In this document: positions 10,921-23,742 of the stretch, one piece after another
Layout: each line of letters opens with the position of its first letter
Position numbering within the stretch: position 1 is the stretch's first letter
Notes under the pieces: generated by a model
The model's input: the letters and a program-made list of their open reading frames with translations, nothing else
What the model was told of the DNA's origin: nothing
Databases searched by the model: none
Assembly: GCA_003508835.1 (NCBI GenBank)
Contig: PUFA01000086.1
Span: 806,001-870,000, forward strand
Reading direction: 5' to 3'
Origin: Eonycteris spelaea
Lineage: Eukaryota > Chordata > Mammalia > Chiroptera > Pteropodidae
Length of the DNA stretch: 64,000 bases
Made by a program: the position numbers and the translations under genes

Positions 10921-13900
10921 TTTTCAATTAAAATGAGCCACAAAGAAGATAGAGAACATAGCAAAGTGAGTTATGATTTAAGACATGGACTCTGAGCTCA
11001 GAAAAAAAAAAGAAAGAAAGAAAACAGAAAAAAAAGCCATTTGAATGAAAGAAACTCAAGAAAAAAAGGCGAGTCACCTAAGAAACATGCCATAGTATTC
11101 AAATTTATATCAAAGAAGTTTTAAGAATTGTTTATATTTGTGTATTTTTGGTTGTATTTTATTTAAATACTGAATTCTGAATTGGTACATATATCACACT
11201 CTTCCTTATTAAAAAAAAAAAATGTTTAAAGATTTGTCCAAAAATACACTGGTATGCATTTTGCAACCTCAATAGAAACTCATGATTTGAATAAACTGAA
11301 TTTAATAGATGTTATATAAACTAGAATACTCCAGGAGGAAAAGAGAAGCACTGGTGAAATTAGTGTAAAATATAGAGATTTCATTATTTCACATAACTGG
11401 AAGCAGGGTGAGCTTTGGTACAAAAGATTGTGATATATGTACCAATTCAGATATGTATATCCATCCTGGACCAGCCTATGGAAGATTTGTAACAGTATTT
11501 ATCTCCTCAGCCACTTCTTCTCAAGCCTTGCATTCTGGAAAGAACTAAAACACCCTTGACCTGCTTTGTGCCCAGTTAAAAAAGAATCTTTGTTCTTGGA
11601 TGATCTATTAATCAGTAGTTAATTCTAACTTTCCGTGTGCTTCTCAAATAATATGTTTTAGAGCTATAAACTGCAAACAATGAAGTCAAACAACAAAAGC
11701 ATTGTTTCTGACTTTAGATGAAATATTATTGTCTACTATTTTAAGTGAATCGTATAAAATTCATGTTGCATATAATATTTAAAAAGTGCTTATTTGCATT
11801 TATTGGTATTAGTCTACACAGGAACTAAAGTTAGAGGAAGTTGCTTTTAAATTGACTAAGCACCAAAATAATTTTTTATCTTATGGATCAGATGTCTGAT
11901 TTTCAGAAACATGTAAAGAATCAACATTCACCTTTCACTGTTGGAGAGGAATAATTAGTTAGACTTTTTTCACCTTCATAGAACAAGTGAACTTAATGTT
12001 TTTCCCCACAGAATTATAAGGTGAAATTCAAGCTGGTTGAAAATAATTGTTCCTTCCTCGTAAAAGGAGAAAAATAGTATAAGGGACCTAATCTTTTCAC
12101 TTCATATAAGTCTGTGAACTGTTAATTATCTCCTAATTAATTTAAAAATTAATCATAAATGTCTTTGAAAGTTATAGAAAAATGGCTTTAAAATGGGGTT
12201 TTGAGGACATGAATCTGAAATTAAAAGACAACTACTAAGTTTTAAATCATGTGAAATGTCTAAAGGACTTGTGGAGTTTTCATTTTTATTCCTGACTCTT
12301 ATGAGTTAGTGTTTGTCCTAACCATTTGTTTTATAATTACACAGTTTAGCTCAATATCTGATAGTTATTTAGAATGAAGCTAATTTTCTGTTATCTTGAA
12401 CTTAAGATCCTTATTCTTGTCATAGTGATTATCTTAGAACCAAATATATGATGATATTGACTTTCTCAGATATTTAATAAACATAATTTCCAGAAGTTCA
12501 TTCCTCTATTATTTCATCTGCTTAAATTAAAAAGTAAAATGCATAAATAAATATTAAATTAATTATAATGTGACTTTGTAAATATACAAAAATAATCCAG
12601 ATAAAATATATTTTAACATTTGACTGGTTGTCAATAGCCTAATATTTATTCTGAATTTACGGTTTGTCTGTGGCCCCTGAGCTAGCCATTTACACACACA
12701 TACACACATATTACAAATGTGCACACATATTTACTTTTCCAAAAAAGGAAAAAAATAACTACAAATATATATCTATATACTTATTCATCATTTTTTGAAT
12801 TTGATCAATAATTGCATGATAAGAAGTTTCCTGTTTCTCAAAGGTGAATTTTTCTGTAGATATTTTATAAATATTTCCAATAGATTCATTGGAAGTGCAT
12901 CATCGTCATAAGAAAAGTGAAATCATAGTAACTATTTTTATTCAGAATGTAATGTTTTGAACGTACAAGGAACAGAGAATATTTTGTATGGGTCAAGGAG
13001 AATCAAGAATTACTAACTTGTTTGTGCTAGCCAAATGGTTTTGAGCCACTCTCAATAAATGTGACTTGGGTGAAAAACACTCAGTAAGCCAAAACTTTTC
13101 TCTTCTGATACAAGAGGATCTGATAGAATACGGATTATCAAGGCATTCCTATTCTAAGGCATTGTTGTGACAGGTGGACTCTAAAACATAAACCCTATTG
13201 ATGAGTGGCACATCTATCTGCTTTGGATGATAAAATCTATATATTTTTTTTAAGGTAGAGTTTTAGAAGAAAGTCAACACAATCATATTTCCAGGCTAGG
13301 AGTGGAAATTACTAAAATCTTATTTCAGGAAACCATATCTACCTAAAGAAGAGAATTTCACAAATGTGAAAATCCTCTGATCTTAAATCAAGAATGGGAA
13401 GAAATGAATGGAAAAATTATTTTTGCCAGGTTCTCTATGTCGACTTTACCAGCTATATAGGCTTCTTTATTACGGTTATTATCGGTATGATGTTTTACAT
13501 AAAATCTTTACAATATCTGAGTTGTGAATGGTGTCCTTTTCTCTGTTTCAGTGATGATGAAGATATTCCCCTATTTTCATATTTTTGTGGTATTTCAACT
13601 GGCCTCTGAAAAAGTGCCTCTTCTCAAACTATCTTAGCTGATAGTCACAACCATTTATTTTTGTTGGATCGAATTTTAAGAAAATTAACTAGGGGATCAA
13701 TTTTTATTTGATAAAAGAAAATAACCAAATGCAGAATTACTTTTTTTTTTTTTAATTAAATATCTTAATCCTTGAAAGAGAGGTTTCTCTCTGGAAATTC
13801 AACTGCAACCAAAAAAGAAAAGATCATTATAAATTAGTAGGTTTATAATGTCAAATTTAATTTTATACCTATTGCAAAGTAATTTTTAACTTTTAGCCTA

Positions 13901-14439
13901 TTAGAGACTGAAAAGTGTCAGTTAAGGACTTTTCAAAAATCTATATAACAGTTATTTTTAAGCTCTTTCTATAGGTCAGGTAAATTTCTACAAGATGATT
14001 AAGACTATAAGATCTCTAATACCTAGTTGTACTCTAATTGAGGAGGTTAGCCAGTAATTAGATAGTGGTAAGTGCTATTATACATGAAGTAAAAATGGAG
14101 CTCTGCAGAAATATTTGGTTCAAACCAAAAGGTTTTGGAAGTGCGAACAAGTTTTAATGAATAAGCATAACAGTACTTTCAATTATTTGATAAACTAAAA
14201 CAAATCTTTAATTAGAATGAAGTGACTCTGAACTGAATTACTGAAGAAAGAAAAAGCAGAAAGCTCTGTGTCTCTGTGTATGGGTCATACTCATCTTAGC
14301 AATTGTCTGATTTACCTAAAGGTGCAAAGAATCATATCTTCAAATTATAAGTACCTCATAGTAGGAAAGGCATAATGAAGAATTCACCCAGGTTATTTTT
14401 GTAGAATGAATGTAAACAAAATAAACCAGATTTAACATA
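10921..14439. other. Anonymous AT-rich DNA with short simple repeats
   Basis: Contains an A-rich (GAAA)n-like run at 11001-11036, an A run near 11210, a CA-rich stretch near 12690-12710 and a T run near 13740-13753. No gene or confident transposon was seen. A box C/D-like motif pair at 13551-13609 is discussed under findings and is not strong enough to call. Confidence 0.5.
11001..11036. repeat. A-rich (GAAA)n simple repeat
   Basis: A run of A followed by three GAAA units and further A. No SINE or LINE body was recognised upstream. Confidence 0.8.
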
Positions 14440-15115
14440 TTTAAGAAAAAGATGGCATCATGCAAATATGTAAATAAATGCAAATAAATATACTCATAAA
14501 ATATATAAAAAGATAGACTAACTTAAAATTTGAAGAAGATATAATCCAAAAATAAAAAAAAAAAATCCTTTGAATACTTGGTACTATAGAATGCAACAAA
14601 ATAATGAGTTCACTAAAATTAAAGTTTAAAGAAAAGATACAGGAACAGAATTGAATACAAATTATGATCATAGACAAAGCATTCACATTGATCAAAATGT
14701 CACCATAAAGAAATAATAAATTAGGAATAGGATGGTCATGATAGAAATATAAATTATGCAACTAAAGAAAGAATTTCATAATCACATTCAATGTAAAAGA
14801 AACATGCAGAGATAAAAAAAGTGTTAGAAGGTAAAATAATGGACAATGCAAAATAAAAATAATGGTGTTCTGAAATTAGAAAATGTCACAAATGACATAT
14901 AAACCATTCAAATATATATATAAAAACAATTTTTCTGAAATGTTGGACAATTTTGTACAATGTTCAAAAGTTAGATGGGTCAACAGATACAGAACTTTAT
15001 ATAAAATAACTAAGATATGACCAGATGACCAGCATTTTAAACTTATGTAAATTCAAGTATAAAGAATGCTGATTGAAAGAACAAATCTTTTAAGGATATG
15101 AAAAATTCAGCCTGT
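14440..15115 (+). mobile_element. Possible ancient L1/HAL1-like remnant
   Basis: About 650 bases with a marked excess of A over T on the plus strand, the usual signature of a sense LINE-1 body. Phrases such as 'aacatgcagagataaaaaaa' fit loosely. No diagnostic motif survives and no frame is kept, so this rests mostly on composition. The 106-codon minus-strand open frame at 14441-14761 is a by-product of that composition. Confidence 0.3.
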
Positions 15116-15120
15116 TCTCA

Positions 15121-15674
15121 AACATGGTAGCCAAAATAACATCACCTCAATAATATCCATGTCCTAACACCCCCAAATTGTGAATATACTAGATGGTGAT
15201 AGGGACTTTATAGATAGGATGATATTAAGAATTTTGAGATGTGGAGATTATCTTGGATTATGCAGTTGGGCCAGATCAAATCATGAGTCCTTAAAAGTGA
15301 AAGAAAACAAGAAGAATGAGTCAGAGATGCCAGCAGGGGAAGGATTTAATTCCCCAATGCTGGTTCTGAGATGTAGGTGGCAATATGCAAGGAGCACAAA
15401 GAGGTCTCTGTGAACTAAGTTTAACCTCAACTGACAGCTATCAAGAAAACAGGAGGCCTTACTCCTACAATCTCATGAAACTGAATTCTGCCAACACCAG
15501 AATGAATAAGGACATAGAAAAGAACACAGTCCTCCCTGCCAATACCTTGATTTTTATCCCAGTGAGACCCACACTGAGTGACTGATTTACAGAGCAGTAA
15601 CATAATAAATTTGTGCCCTTTAAAGCCATTAAATTGGTAGTTATTTGTCATGGCAGTAATATAAATCTAATACA
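15121..15674 (-). mobile_element. MLT1-type (MaLR) solitary LTR, antisense, near full length
   Basis: Read on the minus strand, the element opens with the canonical 'tgtattag' at 15674 and follows the MLT1 layout to about 15121. Diagnostic plus-strand phrases are 'tatccatgtcctaacacccc', 'gagattatcttggattatg', 'gagtccttaaaagtgaaag', 'ttatcccagtgagacccaca' and 'aataaatttgtgcccttta'. MaLR LTRs are class III (ERVL-related), non-autonomous and extinct. No internal region is present, so it is a solo LTR. I could not find a matching 5-bp duplication, probably because the flanks have mutated. The short open frames at 15180-15651 lie entirely inside it and are not genes. Confidence 0.8.
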
Positions 15675-18590
15675 TAACTGAAGAATATTATAAAAAGCCA
15701 AGCTGTGTCTATATATAAAGAAAACAGACAAGAATCTATAAGAATAAAAGTGGTTGGTACACTCTCTTGGTGGTTCTATTGTGATTGAATTGGAAATGTA
15801 GGCCCAAGTGTCCTCCTCCTTTTATTTTTGAATGTATAAGGAGGATTGAGAATTTACAGTGCAGTGACATATGAGACAGCTGTATGACAAAAATTTAGAA
15901 AAAGATTAGGATGAAAGAAAGAATAAGAGAAATTAGAATGCTATTTTTCTAGTGTTTTGTCCACAGAAAAGGAGTCAAACCATACTATATACATTTGAAA
16001 TTTGTGGTTTAAACATATATGTGTGTACTCATGTTAAAAAAATATTTTAGACAATAATATCTTAAGATAAAGAAAATATTTCAAAAGTTTAACATATTCA
16101 TTTTAATTTTGTTTTGTAACAGTAAAGGGAAATTAAATATAATTCTCTGTAATGATGTGTACTTTGTATAATGAATTTGAAATAAGAAATTCAAACTAAA
16201 AAGTATCAAAAAAAGCAGATTACCTGATCATATTAATTACTGGGTAAATATTATTTTAATAGTATTAAACTGACATTTAAACATTTGTGTTGAATATTAC
16301 AAATTTTACAATATATTTAACGTTTGTTTTATTACTATTTAACCCTAACCCCAAGCCTATCATCCTATAGAAATCAATATGATTAAAGGTATTTCTATTT
16401 AACATATTAACTACTTAACATAAACACAATACATACTCATCATCTTGAACTTTACAGAAAGGTAAGTCATGCAAGCAGTCACTAGCAATCCGTATTGAAA
16501 ATATTACTAAATATTATATCAAGTCAAATGTTTTAGTAACAAAAAGAACACATCTACTTCTTTCTTTAGAGAAAGTTTCTAGGTAGTTTTGCAGCCAGAA
16601 AAAAAACATGTGAATCATTTAGTAAACTACAACAGTTAATTGAAATGGTTCTGACTCTCAGGGAAACTAAAATTACGTTGGTTGTATTCAACACCGTACT
16701 TCCAAAATTGAAAGGAAAAAATAGAAACCTGATACTTTCTGATATTAACACCATTACAATTTTTAAAATAACCGTCTTTTTTTTTGTGTTCCTAATCACA
16801 GATGTTTGAGAATGGCAGCAGGTATCTCTAAATGCAATAGCAACATAGATTTTTATTTTTGTTCATTGATCCTGGCGTTTTGGTTAAACAAGTCTTTGTA
16901 TAAATATTTGCCTTCCTGTCTGAGAATATAAACAAAATTGGATTAACTATGTATTGTTCCAATATTAATTTTGATTATGTTTAAATTCAGAAAAGAAAAG
17001 ATGAAACCATATTTCATCCTTTCTCTTTTAAATTATAAATATGTTCTGCACAGGAACTGAGCAAATAGTGAGCACTCATTCCCTAAGCCCTAAATAGAAT
17101 ACCAAAGTATAAAAACCCTGGTCCTTATCTAAGATTGTTGCACCTAATTTAACATCTAATGAGCAAGCTAAACTAATGCACCCCAAATAACAGTTCACAC
17201 CGTATGACCATTCACTATTAAATTTGGCCTTTGGTCTATATTTTAGCCAGATACAAAATAGAGACAAAGATATCACAACTAGTGTGGTAACTCAAAGGCT
17301 ACCCTTGAGTATTTGAGATAAAAATGAATTTATGCCTTTAAAAAAGGTAAGATTCATAAACATGAAGACGAGACCAGGGAACAAAGATCTCTCTCCAGAA
17401 GGAAACGAGCATGGAGAGTTTGTGAGATGGTGACAACATTGGCTCAACAAAGCAGGGCAAAATTACATTGCAAGCATATGGTCTATTTGGGGAGGGTTCT
17501 GAAAATAGAATTAGGACAGCCTGAAATAGAATCTAGTAAATAAAAAATATTGACAGGACATGCCAACTGAAAACAGTGTTTAAGGAAACTTAATAATGGA
17601 GTGGTTTCTGGAGGACAGACTAGAATATAAGAAACAGTGAGATCATTGCCACCAAAACTGAGAGATTATGTAACAGAGAGGAAAAGTTAATGATACACAT
17701 TTTATTTCAAGAGATTTTTTTTTTTGTAAACACAGAGTAAAGAGATTTTGTTTGTTTATATATGAAGCATGTTTTAATAATAGGACACTAGGGCACACTG
17801 CCACATAATAATTTAAAACTCATTAGTGCTAATGACAGTTGTTTTGACACAAACAAGTAAGAAACACTGATTTCATTAATTTAAGTAATTCCAAGCCATG
17901 TATCTCAAAAAATGCACATATAAGCACTAGCTAGATGAGAAAATGAAGCGCTAGGTCAAGGCAGCAACTGAGCAGAAGTCAACTACATTTTGACATAATT
18001 TTACAAACCTTGAGTGTGGTCTACCACCAATGTTTTAATATGATTTTACTAAATGCATTTGGATCCCTGAAGACTATGAGAAGCCATTTTCAATTTAAAT
18101 AAAAATTAATTTGTGGTTGGTCTATATGTATAAGCTAAAAATTTATGTTTTGTTTTGTTTCGCATTAAATGTCACTCTTAACCTTCTGTTCATCTTACCT
18201 GTTTTCCCCTTTGGAACACATTCATTTTCATGGCTTTGTTTATCACCTCTTTGCTGTTGATCTGAAATATCATTTGTTGTTCTAACAAAGTTTCAGAATA
18301 TATTTTGGGGGAACAGAGATTTTTTAAATTATTATTCTTTTTCTTTTGGGGTGAGAGAGGAGTAGAATTTTGCATAGAAGCAATGTAATTTCCACAGCTT
18401 TCCACCAAAATTCCTGCTTTTTCTTTATTAAAATCTTATTTTAATGTTTTCACAATGCTTATATCTTGAAGTCACCTGTTTTTTATAGATGAATTGCAAG
18501 ATTATATCTGGAAGTATTAATCCCTTTGTTTTCTACTATTTCATTTTCCTGCTCTCTCACAATCCCATCTGTAACCTCTGCTAACATGAA
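15675..18590. other. Anonymous AT-rich DNA
   Basis: No recognised gene or confident element. 17340-17690 is purine-rich and may be an old unclassified repeat. Confidence 0.5.
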
Positions 18591-18595
18591 AACAG

Positions 18596-18626
18596 AAAAA
18601 AAAAAAAAAAGAAAGAAAGAAAAAAC
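18596..18626. repeat. Poly-A / (GAAA)n tract
   Basis: Fifteen or more A residues followed by GAAA units. It could be the tail of a decayed retroelement, but no body can be named upstream. Confidence 0.8.
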
Positions 18627-19061
18627 CTCCAAGAAACCTCTTGCCTGAGTGTAGGTCAAAGATGGTTGCTCTGCTACTAAAGATTCAATAGCACTGGGGC
18701 AGGAGGCTATGGAGGGGAAGCAAAAAAGGGTGGTGGTAAAAGATGGTATTGCAATAAGTTAGAAAAATATGTAGAGATAAGGTACAATAATGTGGGACAT
18801 CAATATCTTGTTTACGGATATAGACATGAAAGAAAATCTTACTCCCTAAAGAAGGTGTAATGCCCAGGAACATTTGATGATCTCCTCAGAGCAACGGTAG
18901 GGATGGTATCACTGCTGTCTAGAGTTACTAGAAACACTATATTGTTCCATTCTGATGTCTTTAATTTTCACCTAACTAGAAAAGTTTAATTTTTCTAGTC
19001 CGAAATAAGTGCACATTTTAATTTGCTATTCTTTAATTGGTCATTCTTCTTTGTGCGTATG

Positions 19062-19089
<28 letters not shown>
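19062..19089. repeat. (CA)n microsatellite
   Basis: Fourteen uninterrupted CA units. Confidence 0.95.
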
Positions 19090-19092
<3 letters not shown>

Positions 19093-19163
19093 TTTCCAAA
19101 TTGTGACTCCACTTATTTTCTTGAATTTCACAAAATGATTTAATTTATTTTAGTCTAGCAACT

Positions 19164-19179
19164 TATATATATATATATA
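19164..19179. repeat. (TA)n short tandem repeat
   Basis: Eight TA units, some 75 bases after the CA repeat. Confidence 0.85.
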
Positions 19180-19799
19180 AAAAACATACTATCTCCAAAT
19201 TATTTTTTTCACATTATGTCAATTCACAGAAATGCCTACCTCCACTGTCTCTAAAGTCTGAGACATTCTGAAAGCTTAGATTCCCATGAGACTTGCACTC
19301 AAAGATCCCCTTCCCTATAATTGCAGTATACAATTTAGAACATAGTTATACCCTCTCTAATGCTATTTTTCACATACATGATTCTACACTTGAATCTTTC
19401 TAATTCTATGAATTGCTATTATAAATTTCCCAACATTTTATACATTTCATCATTAAGGGTGATTTCATTACCATTGATTTAGTCCTTGATTTATTTATTC
19501 CATTCAACAAACAATTTCAAGAAGAAATGTGCCACATGTTGTTTAAAAAATCTATGCTTTTTTGCTGTCAAGGTGCATAACATGGATAAAAATGAATCAA
19601 ATAAAAAATTTCATGCCCTAAGTACTATAAGAAGGCCACAGACATATAAGGGGAAGCCTTTAATGCTTTCAGAAGGAATCTATCAGTTTCACAGTCTCCT
19701 TGTAATGAGGCATTTATGACTTATCTTTTTATTTTATTGAAATAAACTCCTTAGAGGGCAAAACTGCTAACATGGCACATAAAATGAATGAATGACAAA
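19180..19799. other. Anonymous DNA with possible old repeat at 19490-19720
   Basis: The phrase 'attccattcaacaaacaatt' and the following text resemble the widely dispersed ancient repeat also suspected at 5050-5240. The match is weak. No gene is seen; the 77-codon open frame at 19486-19719 coincides with this stretch. Confidence 0.35.
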
Positions 19800-21250
19800 A
19801 TTAATGCATGTTAATATAAAGAACAGCTAATGACCGGGCACTTTCAGATTGCAGAAAAAGTAACCTCCATTCATTTCAGTTGAAAGCAAGGAAATAGGGA
19901 AACACTGGCATTAATTCCCCTCGATCAGCATTGAGGGACCTTGTCACTAACCATAAAATCATTATTTGTTCTGTGTTTTTTGAAAAAGAAATATCTAAGA
20001 TTATTGTAAAATACGGCACTCCGATCAGACTCATCAAAATATGCACGCACCTTTCCCACACAGGTGACTTTTACATTGTTATACCAAATGGTAAATTTAA
20101 TATTTGCAAAGTATTTGTATGGAATCTTTGTCCACAAACTCTACCAGCTTCTTTTTAATATCACTAAGCACAGAAAAGGATTTGCTCATTGTCATTGTAG
20201 CTACCTCAAATTAAATTACAGACTTTTACTGTGCTCATATAGATGATCATTTTCATTTTTGCCATTAAAGGGTTTAGAAGAAGCTGTCTGCCCTCCTTTG
20301 AAGGAGCCATCTGCCTGTGAGGAACTCTGTCTAGCGGCCCAAATAAAGAATCTTCAGAGCTGCTCAGACATATGAAAAAGAAAAAAAAAAAAAATCTCTC
20401 GAAAATTTCACAACATCCACGTGGAGATATATGAGTGGCACGTATATTGTTTTAAACAGAGAACAAAACAGTAATAAAAATTCACTTTAACCGGCCTCTA
20501 AAACTCTGGGTAATAGAAATTTCAACTTCATTATATATTTTGTAAACTCTCACGTTCAGCCTAATCTAAAAGAAGGAAGTCAACGTTAATTTTGGCAAGC
20601 ACTTAAAAAGAAGGTTATGAAAAAGCAGAAAATAATTTATATTAAATGATCTAGATCTGAAAAAATTTCCAAACTGCTGACTGCATTGGAGTTGCAGACT
20701 CAGCAACATACTTGTAATAAGTGGCTCCTGTAGCACACAAAATGAATCATTTTACAAAAGGAAGATGAGGAATTTGAAACCACTTTGGATTTGACATTTT
20801 TGTTGAAATTTAATTGAAAAAGTTATAGAAGTGAAGAGAATGTGGAGAAGCAGTGCATGAAGTCATTTCTTTCGTATAGTTTTATCACATGGCCTCATCA
20901 CCTTCCTAAAGTACCACATCACTGTGATTTCCTGATGTCTTACATGACTAGGATAATATAGATTACATCTCAATACATTATTAATTTAAAGCAATGAGGT
21001 TGAAAGCAAAGAGAAATGGCTCTTTTAAGATTGCAATTTCATTTATATTCCATGTTGCTCTTGTTAGTAAAAACATGACAGCTTGCAGCATTGTTTTCTC
21101 TCTCTACCTTCTAGACAGTCTCATGCTTCAGTGAATATTTATGATTAATTAGAAATGGTTTAGTAAATTACATGAAGGAACAAAATGTTATATGACAAAT
21201 ATTCATCAAGTGTCAAGCTCCATTGTCTTTGAACTTTGTAAAGCTAGTTG
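19800..21250. other. Repeat-free segment, candidate conserved non-coding DNA
   Basis: About 1.4 kb with no recognisable transposon, better sequence complexity than the surroundings and several CpG sites (for example within 'gcactccgatcagactcatc'), which are scarce elsewhere here. Four short open frames overlap on both strands between 19876 and 20246, which fits non-AT-biased DNA better than a real coding frame. At 20341-20394 an AATAAA hexamer lies about 30 bases before a mixed A run, so a retrocopied mRNA 3' end is an alternative for its middle part. Function cannot be read from sequence alone. Confidence 0.3.
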
Positions 21251-22397
21251 CATTATTAATATAGTTGAAATGCTTTAAAATGTTATTTTCTGACGTACAT
21301 ACAAAAGATTTATATACAGTAAAGGGAGATACATAACGTCCAAATAAATTTGATTACTTAGCATTATCATCTATGTTGTAGTGTCACAAGTATAGCAAAA
21401 ATATTCATTGTATTGATTTTTAATAGTAAAATTTTGTGAATGTTTTGCAAATGTCGCTTACATGTAAAAACTTTAATCATTCTGAATTAACTGCATTAGA
21501 TTATATATGTTAACTATATTATATTACATTCCTACTTTTAGAAAACACATTCAGGTGGGAAGAAGGACAAGTAATAACTAATGAAAATCCAGTTAGAAAC
21601 TGCTACATTGGTTGCATATACAATATTCTTTGGAATTCAAAGGGGAAGAGTGACTAGCATCAAGGTTTTGAGAAATGTAGGGATATATTGGAAGCACAAT
21701 TAAGGAAATATTCATGGAGAATTAGAAAATATAAACTGTAATTCACAATTTTTTTGCATATAATTCCCCTATTTCTCCAAAAAAATATTCTCCTAATTTT
21801 CTAATGAATCTCTTCTAAACCTGCATTTTTTTAGTTTTTGAGTTTGCAATTTTATATCGAAAGTCCAGTATAGTTTCAGTTTTCAGAGAAATGTAGTATG
21901 AAACTTATTTTCCCTAATATCCCTAATAGGAAACATGAATGTGGGTAAGATTTTAATTAGTGAACAATATATTTATTATGTTATCAAGTTGAAAAGTGGT
22001 GACCAATGGATAAACCTTTATTTTACAAGTAATGATTTATCAGTATTATACACTAGAGTAATTATAAAAATACATATATTTCACATATTAATAGAGAAAG
22101 GTATCATAAAACAAGTGGTAATTATCACTAGCCCTTTAAATGCCTGACACTTTTTGCATATTTAAGAAAAAAAGGGGAGAGTAATGAAAAAAACATAAAT
22201 CATTCCTCCAAATGAGAGCCTTCGAAAACTATAGAAAATTTAAAGAAGTAAACACATGGTCCACTAAAAGAGTATTAAATTAAAAGATTTTTCCTATCCC
22301 TCAGTCCCAGGTACTGAGTTTCCCTCTTGAGACCTAAACAGTTTCCACTACTTTCATTTCAAAAGTGTAGGGTTATTGTCTGACCTCACCTGGAAAT
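21251..22397. other. Anonymous AT-rich DNA
   Basis: Nothing recognisable; strongly A/T biased. Confidence 0.5.
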
Positions 22398-22545
22398 AAA
22401 ATCATGGAATTTTAGAGCATACAGAAAGTATAACACCGACCCCAACTCCTTCTAATAAGAGAAATATATTTCATAGACATGCTAAATGATTTGCCCAAAG
22501 TCAGCTACTGACAAAACTCAGGCTTTTCCTGACTCTATTTGGTTA
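22398..22545 (-). mobile_element. MIR-like SINE remnant, antisense
   Basis: The plus strand shows 'aatcatggaattttagagca', then 'gctaaatgatttgcccaaag' and 'tcagctactgacaaaactca', ending 'cctgactctatttgg'. This follows the antisense MIR order (ttaagtaacttgcccaaggtcacacagc ... ctgactcc). The 5' portion resembles related tRNA-derived mammalian SINEs, so the exact family is uncertain. Confidence 0.55.
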
Positions 22546-23609
22546 TTTCTTACACTTGTGTGTGATCATCTTGTTAACAAATAGAGGGATTTCTGTGTAT
22601 GAACACACCCAGCATACTTAGGTTCTAGTGTGCATTTGGTTTCATATAATCTTCATGGATTTGTAGAAATAGATTGCCTCAGCCAGCCTGCTTCAGAGAT
22701 TTATATTGATAGGGAGGATCAAATGAAAAAATAAATGTGAGGATATCTTCCAGTGTAAGAGAAAAAAAAAAACAAAACACTTTTAAAAGGAAAAAGAAAA
22801 GTGACTGTAAAAATGAACAGTGATTTAAAAGAAAGAGCATAGTATTCTCAGACTTGCCTAAACTGATAAACAATGAAATTTGATATGCAGTAGCAAAAAT
22901 ACTAGTTGAACATTTTAGGAAGGGGGCTGTATATACATTTTGACATTCTTTAAATGTAAACTACCAAGTTGGTGAGAGATATAAGGAACCTGAATCTCTA
23001 ATGGTACACGGTGAGAACCTAGCATTCAAACAACACTCTTTAAAGGGCATCATAATCCTATTATAAATGCTGACAAATTCCAGACTTTCCTAAACTATAT
23101 AATTACAGGACAAAAAAAAAAATCTCTTCAATGTGATTTTTTTATTCAAGCTCACATTTCACTGTCAGCCTAATTAGATACTACTATAGCAGTTCATCTG
23201 ATAGAAATCCTAGTACAAAGCAGTGCTCTGATGGTCTAGAAGGTGTGCAGGTCTCAACCGCATAGCATTTCATTTTCAATTCCTCTTGTCTAAAAACATG
23301 CTAACCCAGCACTGACAGAAGTAGAGCAACATCAAGACAGTACCTGAGTAGGATTCAAATAAACCCTCTGACAGAGAAACCACTGTCTAGTTCAATGTAT
23401 TTATGGAACGCATTTGACTTCAACATTAACATAAGGTGAGGGACAAAATTTTTGTTAAGAAGAGAACTGCCATAATCATATGCATGTGTATTAACAAAAC
23501 TACAATATAAATACTGAAAGTGCTGAGTTTTCACATGATAAGGCAATAGATCTATCCCATTGGCTTTCTATATTTGCATTTCAGTTTTCATTCTATTATT
23601 AGTTGTTTG
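22546..23609. other. Anonymous AT-rich DNA
   Basis: No element or gene recognised. A-runs occur near 22760 and 23110. Confidence 0.5.
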
Positions 23610-23742
23610 ATCAATGACAGGGTTTTAATTACTCTTAGCCTCAGTTTCTTAATGATGATACAAGCAGATCACAGAGTGGATGAAGGCTAAATGAGAAAAC
23701 ATGCAAATTGTTGGTGCTTAGTACAGGTTAACTATTATGATA
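23610..23742 (+). mobile_element. MIR SINE, sense
   Basis: The order 'tagcctcagtttcttaatga', 'ggatgaaggctaaatgagaa', 'aacatgcaaattgttggtgc' and 'ttagtacaggttaactatta' matches the sense MIR 3' half (cctcagtttcctcatctgtaaaatg ... attaaatgagataatgcatgtaaagcgcttagcacag). Diverged, as normal for MIR. Confidence 0.65.

Noticed and set aside
14441..14761. 106-codon minus-strand open frame rich in Phe, Ile and Leu
   Set aside because: A by-product of an A-rich plus strand; no signal peptide plus domain pattern, and probably part of a decayed LINE.
16341..16352. 'aaccctaacccc', telomere-like
   Set aside because: Less than two full units of the telomeric repeat; no array.
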